Below are positions 47,655 through 59,181 of a DNA stretch of 64,000 nucleotides, piece by piece. Within the stretch, counting starts at the first letter, position 1; every line of letters begins with the position of its first letter. Source of the DNA: Albula goreensis (lineage: Eukaryota; Chordata; Actinopteri; Albuliformes; Albulidae); NCBI GenBank assembly GCA_022829145.1, contig CM040762.1, positions 24,422,436 to 24,486,435 of the forward strand. Reading direction: 5' to 3'. The translations under genes and the position numbers were made by a program. Below the pieces are notes generated by a model that saw only the letters and a program-made list of their open reading frames with translations, made no database searches and had not been told where the DNA came from.

Positions 47655-50600
47655 ATGACGGAAGAGGTTCGGATACGGAGGTTCGTCTCAAAGGAGCTGC
47701 GTCAGTGTTCCGATCTCAGGTAAATCTACTTTCTGGCGTTGGTCACAAACTGCTATGGCTAGCCAGTTAGCTAAAGTGACTGAAGTGGAGTCTAACTTAG
47801 CAAACGTTAGTTGAGTACCAAGCTAACTGAACACCAAAAATGTACTATTATTTATTATTATTTCTTTTTGCTAACGTTCAGTTGCAAACCTTAAAAATAA
47901 AAGAAATTCGTTCATTTGTAGCACATATTAGCGATACACTTGCTAGCTAATTAGCTATCCAGTAAGTCATTTTCATCATAAAGCTACGAAGCGAGCCTGC
48001 TAATGTTTTCTAGCTATCATGCTGCAAAGCATCACATACCAAGCTAGCGATAGCTAGCTAGCTTTTCATCACGCCCTTAGCTGCAGAAGTACGTATCAGC
48101 TCCCTATTTAACCAACTTAAGTGAAATTCTCAAAACTTGCAGTGGTAGCGGTTTTTGGGGGGTTTAGCAAGCTAGCTGTAAGCCTTTGCATTCATAAATA
48201 TATGTCAGGTTGACTTACGATAGTCCACCTGACATATTACCTTGGCGGATACCTGTATAAATGATGTGCTGGCAGTTGCACTATTATATTCACTTACTTT
48301 ATCTGTTGTTTTCACTACTTCTGTCAATGTTGGTTACTTTCTTTGTGACCGTACAGCACCCTGACTCAAGCCATAGTAAGAGGGCGGTATTTGACGCATG
48401 TGGGCCGCAAGTCATTAAGTGAGGGAGACCGAAAGCTCATGAAACGCATTGTGGAAGAAGAGCTCCTTAAGATGCAGGTAAAGGAGGGCAACAGTACCGA
48501 CCTTCACAGTTTACTTTTTGGGATATTTTTCATTTTCAGTTGTAGTTATAGAACTGGATTAAAATTTTGAACTCTGAACTAAAAGTCAGATATGCAGTCA
48601 TACTGCATTACTTCATTTTGTGTCTTGACAGGTAAAAGTGTGTGCAAAGCAGATGTCAGTGAAGTGTGGAAAGTTTCTTGGCCTTACGTTTATTGGCACT
48701 ATTTTTGTGCCTCACAGGATAGTGACAGCAGTGACGATGAACCCCTTATTCGGAAGACACCCTCCTGGTCTTCCAGCAACAAACGAAAGAGAGAAGACGA
48801 TGAAGTGGTGGAAGAGAGGAAAGGGAGGAGCAAGGAAGAGGTTTCAAAGAGAAAGAAAAGCCGTCTGGCGAGGAGCAGTTCAGGTATTTCATATACACTC
48901 TGTCCCTTGTTCACCCGTTATCTTTCTGTATTTCTGTTTGCTTCCTGTTTAGATGCGGTTTACTTTGTCATTTTCTCATTTGATGCCATATAATTCAGCA
49001 TTCTGCCTCCCAGATTCTCCAGATTCTGGGATTGAACGAGTCGGAAAGGAAGAAGAGGTAAAAGATACGGAGGATAGAAAAGATGGCAGGAGCGAGGGAG
49101 GGAATAATCTGGACAGCAGTGGAGAGAGTGAGGAAGAGGAAAAACAAAGTGTCGCAGAAGATGGCAGCGAAACCAAAGAATAGAGGTAAAGGACGCGGTC
49201 AGAAGAATGACAGGTGCACTTCTGAAAGTGAGAATGAGAGTGAGGAAGAGCCGAAGACCAAGAAGAGTACAAAGGAAGCGGTGTCAAAAAACAGGAAACC
49301 TGGCACAGACAGCGAGCGAGAGGAGGGGGGGAGTGAAGAAGAGTTGGAGAGGAAGTCTGCGGCCAAATCAAGAAGGAAACCGCAAAAGAAGGTGGCCGAG
49401 TCAGAGAGTGAGGAAGAGGATGAATCTAGCAACACAGCAAAGAAGGTGAGAGTGGAAGAAACGGAGAGCAGCTCGGAGAGCGAAGAGGACCACAGCAGTA
49501 AAAGAAAGAAAACAAAGCTGAAAAAGGCTCCGCCTCAAAAGAAAGGAAGGGGCTTACAACCCAGCGGGTCATGAGCGACTCCGAAAGCAGTGATGACGGT
49601 GGAGAAAAGATCCAGGGACCCCAGGAGAAGGGGGACAAAAACAGCCCCTGAAAGGTGGAGCTCGGGGAGAGGGAGAAAAAAGGCAAACGGGAGATGATGG
49701 AGATGCACTGGAGGCAGCGGACTCGGATGAGGAAGAGCGGGAGGAGGAAGGTGAGACCGGAGGGGTGGGGCCGTGGCACTGGGGCCTGAGTCTATGGGGA
49801 GTACTGAGACGCAACTGAGCACCTTACGGAACACAAGGACCGCTCACGGGCTGTAGATATGGACAATGCAGATCTTTACCCTGTTTTCATTACAATGTGT
49901 TCTCATTTTTTTTTTTTAGAGAAAGTGGTAGGGGAGAGGGGTTCATCTGGAAGCGACTCTGACTCCTCATCTCTCCCTTCCCTGGAGGAGGAGGAGACTA
50001 AGAATAAGCCAGAACAGAAGAAGAAGGTTAAGACAAAAAAGAGGGAGGATGGAGGGAGTGATTCCAAAGGAGGCAGGTAAGGCCATGTTGATGTTCCTTA
50101 GAAAGGCTAGTGAATGCTAAACGGTTTACAAATGTAGTAAACTACAGAAAAATGGATAATGATTTCTGAATATGAATTCTGATTTAAACATGCTGTATGT
50201 AAAAGGAGGTATGAAGTGTGTTCCTGCCATTGCTGGCTTTGGCAGGTCGTCCATATTGGTGTGGCAACAGTTGGCTCAGCCTTGTGAGTGAAAATAGGGG
50301 TTCAGCTGGTTAAATCCCGTTTCTTCTTCGCCCTCTAGTCTCCACTGGCCAAAGGTCAGGCACCTACATGTCTGTGAACCAAGGAGATTGTGTTGACCTC
50401 ATGTTTTCCATTGGCTGAATGCCACTGGTGTCGCATCTGCACTGCTGGAAATAGTGATGCTTGTTGCCATGGCAACGAGTGGACTTTGCATGTGGAGCCT
50501 GTGAGTCTGTCTGGAAAGGCTGCTGGTGTGGGGTTGATGGTATAGCTCATGGTGTAGAAATAGAGGAGGGAATAAAAGATAATAAACATGGTTGTGGTCT

Positions 50601-53596
50601 TCAGCATGCAGCATGTCTTAAACTGTGTGTGTTACTTTTTCCAAGGGTATTGTGGCTCTAGTGCTTCTTCCAACATCACGATTATGTTGAGAACATCATG
50701 GCAAAAGGGAATTTTAATTCTCAGTTGACCTAATCTGTTTAAATAACATATGTAAATAAATGGCCCATGTGAATGACATCATCCATGGCTTGACTACTGG
50801 ATCGTTGTGGGGGAATGTCTCTGTACTGTAAGCCCCAATGTAAGGATGATATCAAAATAAGAGTCTGTCTTTGCTTCAATGCTGGGGGAAAATGCAAGGC
50901 CAGATTTACATGGTTGTTGTTTGTTGTAGTTCTAGCATACCATTTGCCTGTTAAATTAGATGTATGTAATCTCCGCTGGTTTGCATGCATGCTAGCAGCC
51001 TCCATAGGTGTAATGCAGGTGGTTCACATAAGGCATTACATCTACATTGATCCTGTAGATACATGTACCTGCAAAGGCAATGAACAATTCAAAGGCTTTA
51101 TGTTGTGATAAGCAGGCTGCTGTGTATGAAATTAGTAACCCCTTGATAATGATCTCTAGCTGGAGACTAAGTTCTATTGACAGCTAACAATTCCTCACTA
51201 CTGCCCCCAAGAGGATGGGGCATCAGTTACAGTCAAAAGTGTGTATTTTGAAATCTGTATCCAAACACTTGCAATGGTGCTCTTCACTTGTAAGGCATTG
51301 GTTGGACCCTTAATGCTCATTAAGTTAAATTGTCTGTCCTTTACTGTTTGTGCTCTGATTGGTCCATAGATGCTGCAACATTCCAAACATTCACACCAGT
51401 TGTCCAATCAGCTGTGACAGCTGTTAGATACTTGATTACAGTATATTGAATAATTTTTTTTCTCGATGAACTGTCATGCTTGCATGTACATTATCCTGTG
51501 AAAATATAAGACATACAAAAATATGCTTTATTGCTGGTACCCTGGCTTCATACCAGCATAAAGTTTCTCTTTTTGCATTTGCTGAAATTTAGCCAAGAAG
51601 TGGACCCAAAAAACTGCTTACATGACCAGGTTTTATACATTGCAGTGGAATGACTGAAATGTTCCCTCTAAAACGTTTGTGTTTGTTCAGACTGTTTGCT
51701 CGTTGTCCAACAAACTGTTTTAGGAGGTTAAGTTGTAAAAATGACCGCTTTTTAATTCTGTCTGCATTAACTATAGGAGGAAGAGGACAAGGCAGTGTCC
51801 CGATTGAAGCACTACATCGCCCTCTGTGGCGTGAGGCGGAACTACAAGAAACTCCTGGAGGGATGTCGGTCTGTGAAGGCGAAGGTAGCCGTGTTGAAGA
51901 AGGAGCTCGAAGACCTTGGGGTCACAGGTTGGTGTGGTGTGTGTGTGAGTGTGTGTTAATCTAATCTACTGTTAAACCTGTGTTTGTATGTGAGGTGGTA
52001 TGTTATTCTCCCTCTCCCACAGGGCAGCCCTCTATAGAGAAGTGTAAGAAGGCCAGGCTGAAGAGGGAGGAGGCACAGGAGCTGGCGGAGCTGGACGTGT
52101 CCAACATTATCACCACTGAAGGTAACGGCCCTTCAGCCAACCAGAGACAGCCCTGCACTGTCATGCTCTGTCATGCTCTTGTCTGAATACCACCCAAAGT
52201 CTGTTATACTTAGATATATATAAATTACATGTATACATATAGTTGGTTGAACCATTACAGACTCCGTTTAGACCATGAAGTGATCAAAACAAAAAAAACC
52301 ACATTAATTCTCAGGTGGAAGAAAAACAAACAGACTTTTTTGAGAAAAGGAATGCTTAAAAAAACATATTAAAGCATTTGCAATCAGCATTTAATGTAAT
52401 CAGACTATTAAAAAATACTGTAATTTTTTTTCCATTGTTTTTCAGCGTACATACATAATCAAAATAAATTAGAACGGAAAGCGGTGAAATTACAACCATA
52501 AACTGCAATTTAGAATAATTATATTCCAAAACTGAACAGAAACCGAACTGTGCTTAAAAAGCCACTAATTGCTCAGCGCCACCGGCATTGTTGTCACCCG
52601 TGTTCACAGTCTGACCTGAATGGAATACTATAAATGTGCGAAGCACATACCCCAGTCATGCTCACACATTGATTACTGGAGGTTGTGTAGTAGATTGGGA
52701 CAGGAAGCACAGAAGCACGTTGCTCCTCCAGCTATCTTTAGCCTGACAGGAACAGGCAGCTTCACCTGGGGCTGTACCGGCATTGAAGTACTTACTCTTG
52801 AACGTCACATTACTACTTTGTTGTGGAGGAACAGGGCAAACATTCTTCGCTGTCATTGACTGTAATCACATGAAAGACCGGTTTACAGCTCACCGGCTCA
52901 CAATGACTTGGCAAGAATTGCCATTGTTTGCTTTCAGATGTGGTTTCATGGTAACTGGATTATGTGATAAGAGTTTCCATAGTGTTTAGTAATTAAAACC
53001 ATCCCATGAATGAGGGAGGGTTTTAGTTCAATATCAAAAAATGCACATAATGTAAAATGTGCTGGTTTGCTGAAATATTCTCATATATTGCCATATACAG
53101 TGCAAAAATCTGGTGTTGGTAGGGTGACCTAGTTGTTTCATTTGAACCTTATGAACTTGTTGAACTTTTTTGTTGTACAGCTTTTTGTAGTTTTTTTTGT
53201 TTTTTGTACAGCTTTTTGTAGTTCATTTATTTGTAAAGGTGCAGAAGGTACTTAAAACTTGTGCTTTCTGAGTATATCCAACATTTGCTTGACCTCCAGA
53301 GGAATTTCGTGAAGATAAACATGTAATTACACATTTTCCATGGACTTGTATAAGTCTTTAGATTTAATTTCTCCTTTTTTTTTTCTTTTTTCTTTCACTG
53401 TTCAGGACGTCCTAAGCGAAGAGGAGCGTCAGTGTGGCCGCCCCCTAAGCCCGTCTCCCCGCCTTCGTCATCGTACAAGCGCGTGGTGCATTCCGATTCG
53501 GGCAGTGACGAAGATGAGCAGCAGGACAGAGGGCGCCGGAGGGTGGACTGGAGCAGTCTGCAAGGAATCATTAGTGATGACGCAGACAGCGACTGA
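47655..53596 (+). CDS. hirip3: HIRIP3, HIRA-interacting histone chaperone with CHZ motif (frame breaks in acidic exon)
   Basis: Exons: 47655-47719, 48357-48477, 48718-48883, 49014-49750, 49920-50076, 51777-51927, 52023-52121 and 53406-53596. The N-terminus (MTEEVRIRRFVSKELRQ, GRYLTHVGRKSLSEGDRKLM) is the conserved helical domain. The middle is a long Ser/Glu/Lys-rich disordered region. The C-terminus has the CHZ region (RLKHYIALCGVRRNYKKLLE, KKELEDLGV, ELAELDVSNII) and ends RVDWSSLQGIISDD. HIRIP3 binds HIRA and H2A-H2B in the nucleus. In the 49014-49750 exon the acidic reading frame jumps three times: a stop TAG at 49181, then near GGGG 49549 and CCCC 49645. All jumps continue obvious HIRIP3-like sequence. 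The 50076/51777 junction is also out of phase, so a small exon may be missing. Either base-call indels or a decaying gene; the intact termini favour the first. Confidence 0.85.
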
Positions 53597-53724
53597 ACCT
53601 CACCGCGCCAGTCTGAAACTCTTACTGCACACTGCCTTTTTATAGTTCAGGTGTTTTGTACTTAAATGTTTTTTTTTTTTTTTTAATGTGTGGCATTTAA
53701 GCGGCCACATTCTTTTGATAACTT

Positions 53725-53730
53725 AATAAA
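53725..53730 (+). terminator. HIRIP3 polyadenylation signal
   Basis: AATAAA 129 bases after the stop codon. Confidence 0.8.
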
Positions 53731-53759
53731 GAATGTTGATTATCGTAATGTTGTAATCA

Positions 53760-55265
53760 TAATTGTTTCAATAAGAGATGGCTTTTATTTGTCGATTTAG
53801 CTCATTTGTGTCATGACATTCATTGCTTTCGTTTGTTTATCTGATACCTGATGCTTTCAAAGATGAGGTATTTCCTGATAGCAGTACCTATCACAATTAG
53901 CTGTTTTAGAAGACGGCAAGAGCAGTTACTGAGCTATCCTTCGTTTAGAGACTAAAGGCATCTTAGATTTTCCCACTGAAGGAAATTTGGTCGTCGTCTT
54001 TGCTTAGATGTATGACTTCAAACAATTTCCATTCCTGTGCGTTACTCGGTTGAGAGCATGTGGAATTTAACATTTTACCTGTTCTGTTATATGTTCTGGA
54101 ACATTCCTGAGTGTTGCTATGATGTCAGCTTTGAGTTGCTTTAGGGTTACAAAAACTGGACGGCCAATGCACTTGTGTGAGCATGATCAACAAGCTTTAA
54201 GGCGCGTTCAACTTCATGTACGGACCTTAGATGCCGATTTACACTTCAGTTCCGCTGAGCTTGGTAATGGTAGAACAAAAAAAGTTTTGCATGTTTAAAA
54301 TCTGACATTTTTACATAAAATATACATTTTGCATGCTATGTGGCACAGTCATAACAGATTTTTATGTTAGGTATTGCGGTACATACTCATTGGAGTATAT
54401 CATTAGTCAATCAATGCTAAGGTAGATTTGAATAATCTGTTGTGTTTATGTAAATATTTTTTTAATAAAGCAAAAAGTTGATGTTTTTTTTACAATTTGC
54501 TTGTTATTCAGACATTCCATGTTCACCAGCCTAACAAAATGCAATGAGATTTTGTATTTGTGAATTTTGAGACCACATATTTTTACCTTTTAAAATACTG
54601 TCACAGGTGTAAGTCCTGCTACATGTTGAATATAATACATGTTTTGGTCTTATGTTGTATGTGGATAGTCTATTCCTCCTAACAGATTGTTTCTCTATAT
54701 TCACAGCTGAATTTAATCTGGTATACTGTCATTACTTTTCCAGTCTTCCATTAAAAGTGTTTTATGCAACAGCATTATACATTATTCTTGGCACAAATAT
54801 ATAGTATATATCATGATGGTCATAGAAGAGTTCTATCCTGTGCTTAAATGAAAACCCAATGGATTGTATTAGTGTATTAGAGAGAAAAAACAAGTCATGC
54901 ATGCTAAAATATTGTTAAAAATTCAATTGTTATCAATTAATTACTACACCATTTACAGTTATGACTAGACATATTTTTTATTTCTTTTAAAGCAGGAATG
55001 TTAAAAGACTACAAAGGCCAAAAATAAAAGGGAATTCTATATTCAAATATTAATAAGTGTAATGGTTACATATCACAGTGGTTCCTAACCTGAGAGTCCT
55101 GATAAATATTGAATCAGATTACAAAGTAGAAGGATCACAGATAAGTACATATTGAAATGGTTTGTGGGCTCACAAAGTTTGGGACCCACTGTCTTTGTGC
55201 AAATATCCCATCTGACTGCAGAAAGAACAAGCTTTTGTGTCTCGTTTTTATGTCTTCTGAATTCA
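53760..55265. other. AT-rich spacer between HIRIP3 and protease copy A, no gene seen
   Basis: Sequence between two convergent 3' ends. Nothing recognisable beyond AT-rich DNA. Confidence 0.5.
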
Positions 55266-55269
55266 CAGA

Positions 55270-55275
55270 TTTATT
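55270..55275 (-). terminator. Polyadenylation signal of protease copy A
   Basis: Plus-strand TTTATT reads AATAAA on the minus strand, about 220 bases past the stop. Confidence 0.55.
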
Positions 55276-55495
55276 AGAAATTAAACCTAAGTGTTTCTTT
55301 ATCAAAGTATGTACAAAAAAATTGTAAGTCAGCATACTTGGAAGAAATACATTCATTCACACGTTATGTATATTATATGCATAAATTCACATATAAAAGT
55401 TAGGTTTACATATAAATATGCTTATATGTATAGTTATTTCTGATTACATTTGCCTTTGTAACTCAAATATTTGAGCTGGCATCATTGTCACTACA

Positions 55496-56583
55496 TCAAT
55501 CTGCACAAGAACAGAGGACGTAGAGTGAGTGGAGGACAGGGAGGAGAGACAGCAGCAAGGTGAAGAGGGGCCGGGTGGCGTCGCTCTGAGACGAGCTGGC
55601 TGAGGTGAACCTGACAAAGCCCGGTGCATCACCAGTGACCTGGTGGGTGATCCAGTCCTGGTAACCGGACACCCTGGCATAGACACCCGGGATATTGGGT
55701 TGGGCACAGCCTAGACTGAAACTCACAACCCCGGACTGGACCCAGACAGACTTCTGTTTATGCACCATTGGACTTCCACAGTCTCCCTGTGCAAGAAACA
55801 GGTGTTAAGTTGCAATAGTTTTACTGTATGTTTAATTAGTTTCAACAGAGACTATATTTAGTCACAAGCCAGACTGTATATGACAGTGTCAAATGACATT
55901 TGAATACAAGAAGTATATGCTCTTAAGATTGAAGATTTCTACGGGGGAACCTTTTTTGGTATTTTATATAACCATAAATTAATCATAAACTAATTATTTA
56001 GTACTATAAACTCCTTATACACTCTACACAACTCCATTTAAGATTCTATAATGTTAAATGGTCGACTCTCTGTGATAGACAATTAAAGACAAAATTTCAT
56101 TTGTATCTTGCATTTTCTTCTTTGTTTGCTGTAAATATTTTTCTCATGATTTACAATTGGTTTACATGAGTGTCCAAATACGAACTATGCGGAAACGAGT
56201 TGAGTTGTTTGAACTATTTCTCGTCAGCTGGTCTGGAACCGAAAACTCTGGGTGTGCTGTGTCTGGTTTGTTTTACCAAGACATCAGGATAAAGTTCAAG
56301 GTTTGTTAAACCACATTTCTGAAATACCCTCCTAAACTGTGTCACCTGACATGAGTCTTTGCCTCCCTCCTCCAGGCCAGCACAGATCATGTTGTCAGTG
56401 ATGGAACTATGAAACGACAAATTTCCATAAATGGCACTGCACTGGCTGTTCCCCACCACAGGCACTTCCACTTCCTGTAGAGTATTAGATGGAACCCCTA
56501 TGTTAAAGAAAAGACATGCTGTTACACAGTAGCAATGAAAGCAACTAACGAACTTCAGGTAATGAAGCCAGCAGCATGTTTGA

Positions 56584-56625
<42 letters not shown>

Positions 56626-59181
56626 AACCTCTCACTCACTGTTGTTTCTCTTTTGCGGGTTCCATTCCTGGTTATCTCAGAATGCAATGGTGAATGACAA
56701 TTATTTTGCTGTCATCAACCATCAAAAAGTTATGTTCATCCCTAAACGTGCTTACCACCCTCGGCCAGTGTGCCAAAGCCAGTGACCCAGCTGTCAGTGC
56801 CAGCCACGAAGGAGCTGCCCTCCTCTGCCAGGCACACAGGCGAGATGTAGTCAGTAAATTCGACAGATGAGGAGAGCTTCAGCAGAGCGATATCGTTCTC
56901 ATTGGTATCGTCGTCATAACTGGGATGAGAGATGATTTCAGCGACTGTTCTGAACTGTTCATTTGGGTTTGAACCTGTTTGCGTCTGTCGGCCGACATAA
57001 ACGGTCCATTCAGAAGGGTCAGGGTCGCTAAACAGGAAACAGAGAGGCAGAGATACAACACATGATGAGAAAACAGGTAACTATGTAGTTAGCCTCCAGA
57101 CTGAATGAATAGCGTATTCTCCATTTTGTTTTTACATGGAACTTTGACACTACACTATATCCTTGACAGTATCCCTGCAGTCCTCACCTGGTAAAGCAGT
57201 GAGCGGCAGACAGCACCCACTGGTTGTTGATGAGAGATCCTCCACAAACATGTGACCTCGGAGGTGCAGACTGGCCTGCCATGGCCAGCTCCCCTCTGGG
57301 GTTTCCTGGCCCCCACGATCCTGGTGTTGAAGGCTGGCTTTCCGCACACTTACAGAAAAAAGAGACAGTGGGGGAAATAGACAGAGGAGTACTGATGCCG
57401 ATACAGAGAGAACTGGCTAAACATAGCAACTTGTCAATAAAAATTGCCCAGTAAGTTAAGATCTGATGTAAACTAAAGATCTTTTGTGGATGCATGTATA
57501 TCACAAGGGCATCAGAAATGAGTGAAGTCCAAAGAGTAATTTAAAGCACGATAATGGTGAAAAGATTTACAAACTTACCATTCAACTGTGAGTATGATCC
57601 TGAAAGACAAGGAGGACAGATATATCACTTTTATTAATATTCTAGGTAGGCCAATATTCTTTGCTATATTTGTTGCTTAACAAAATTATATTCATATGAA
57701 CATCTTTGGTGGGGGGGTGGGGTACAACTATGGCTGTACAACCTGCAGTTGCTATCATCATGAATGTTCCCGTGGTATGTAAATGCTCAACTTTATTTTT
57801 AGCTGCGTCAGAGTTTTGCTGACTCATTTTCATAGATAAGACTTTCTCGTAACTGGAACGCATCATTCAAGGACATTTTATTTTCTGTAATTCCTTGGCA
57901 ACAGGTTCTTCAGGTATTTGTCGCTTTCAGCTGCCGGAATGCTCAACTGCGTTTTTATTTTTATTGTACATAATCCTTATGTACAGTCAAATACACAATG
58001 GAATAAGACGATTCACAATGGAGCAGAGAACGATGGTTCACTTTCCTGTACAGCGGGAAAAACCCAAATAATTTTAACCCCAAATTTCTCCACTATTTTC
58101 CTCTCTTCAACACCCATGACTTGGACTCCGAAGGTCAATCTTTCCCATCGAAAGAGATTCTCCAGGCCCTGCAAAATCAGACATAAACTCCATTGTGATA
58201 GAAGGCCATGAGGCCCTGATTGGTGGCTGTTGTACAGTCTTGGAGCAGCGGCCCTAGCTCTTAGGATCAGTTGTATCTGATCATTTTAGCCGGCATTTTT
58301 GTTATGTTGTGTTTTTTTTCCCTCATCAATGTTCCCCCCGGCTCTGTGACGTACGCTTGTGTTTACCTTTCCCTCATGTGTTCGTTCTGCCCTCTGTTTC
58401 CCAGGAATTTTTTCATTGATTGATTGTCAGAATCTGTTTCACCTGTTACTCTTTACACCTGTTCCATGTTTAGCCCTTATTAGTCTTGCATTTATACTCC
58501 TTGTGTGTTGGTCTCTGTTGTGAGATTCCTCTTTGTTATTCTATGAGCCTGGCCTGGCCTGGAAACTTTGCAGACTGCTATACCACATTCTAAAACTAGT
58601 CGTTCCAACAAACATGAGACACAGCAGAAACAAATGGCTCCAACAAAACATCAATAAACTTGCCGTTTTCAAATTCCCACAAGTCTGGACAATGTATGTT
58701 TAGTCTGTGACCACATCTATGCAATGACAAAAAATCTACTCAAATATGCCAGCAAAAGAAGGGAAAAGAATGATTAGTGAGGCGACCCTCCATAGGAGGG
58801 GTATTTTAAACCTCTACAATATCAAAGCATCAACTACCGAAGAATCACCTCCTCCCTCAAATGGTTGTGACAGCACCTCTGTTGTAATAGTACTCATAAA
58901 ACACCGAAAATCTTCTTCTGAACCCTTAAGAATAGGGGCCTTGCTACCGTTTTAGCACAGCTCTGCATATGAAATAATTGCCATACATATCAATTTTACA
59001 CACGGGATGTCTACTAAACGATCCTGAAAGACCGGTACACCTCTATACATGGGACCTTTTCCCAGTTTGCTTCTTGAAATCTGTGATAATTACCTCTTGA
59101 GAAAATACATATTAAAAGTTTTTACATACCTCTTGCAATGAGATTCACCATTGCCACAATACAAATAATTCTTGAAGCCAT
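55496..59181 (-). CDS. Prostasin/testisin-like GPI-anchored S1 serine protease, copy A, catalytic Ser replaced by Cys
   Basis: Minus exons: 59181-59130, 57599-57579, 57348-57188, 57027-56756, 56497-56346 and 55786-55496, about 316 aa when read through two breaks. Order: signal peptide ([18 protein letters not shown]); activation site NTRIVG; catalytic His (LSAAHC); catalytic Asp (NDIALL); S1-pocket Asp (KDSCQ), implying trypsin-like preference; then GDCGSP where GDSGGP is expected; and a hydrophobic C-terminus ([18 protein letters not shown]) fitting a GPI anchor. The codons are TGT (55780-55778) for Ser and AGT (55774-55772) for Gly. Exon 57348-57188 changes frame twice, at a G-run (57310-57314) and a T-run (57246-57248); each is explained by one missing base. 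The exons are otherwise in phase. It is either a pseudoprotease or a pseudogene. Copy B next door is intact in the part visible. Confidence 0.82.
56589..56621. repeat. CT microsatellite in protease copy A intron 4
   Basis: About 16 CT units directly downstream (plus strand) of exon 56497-56346. Confidence 0.9.
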
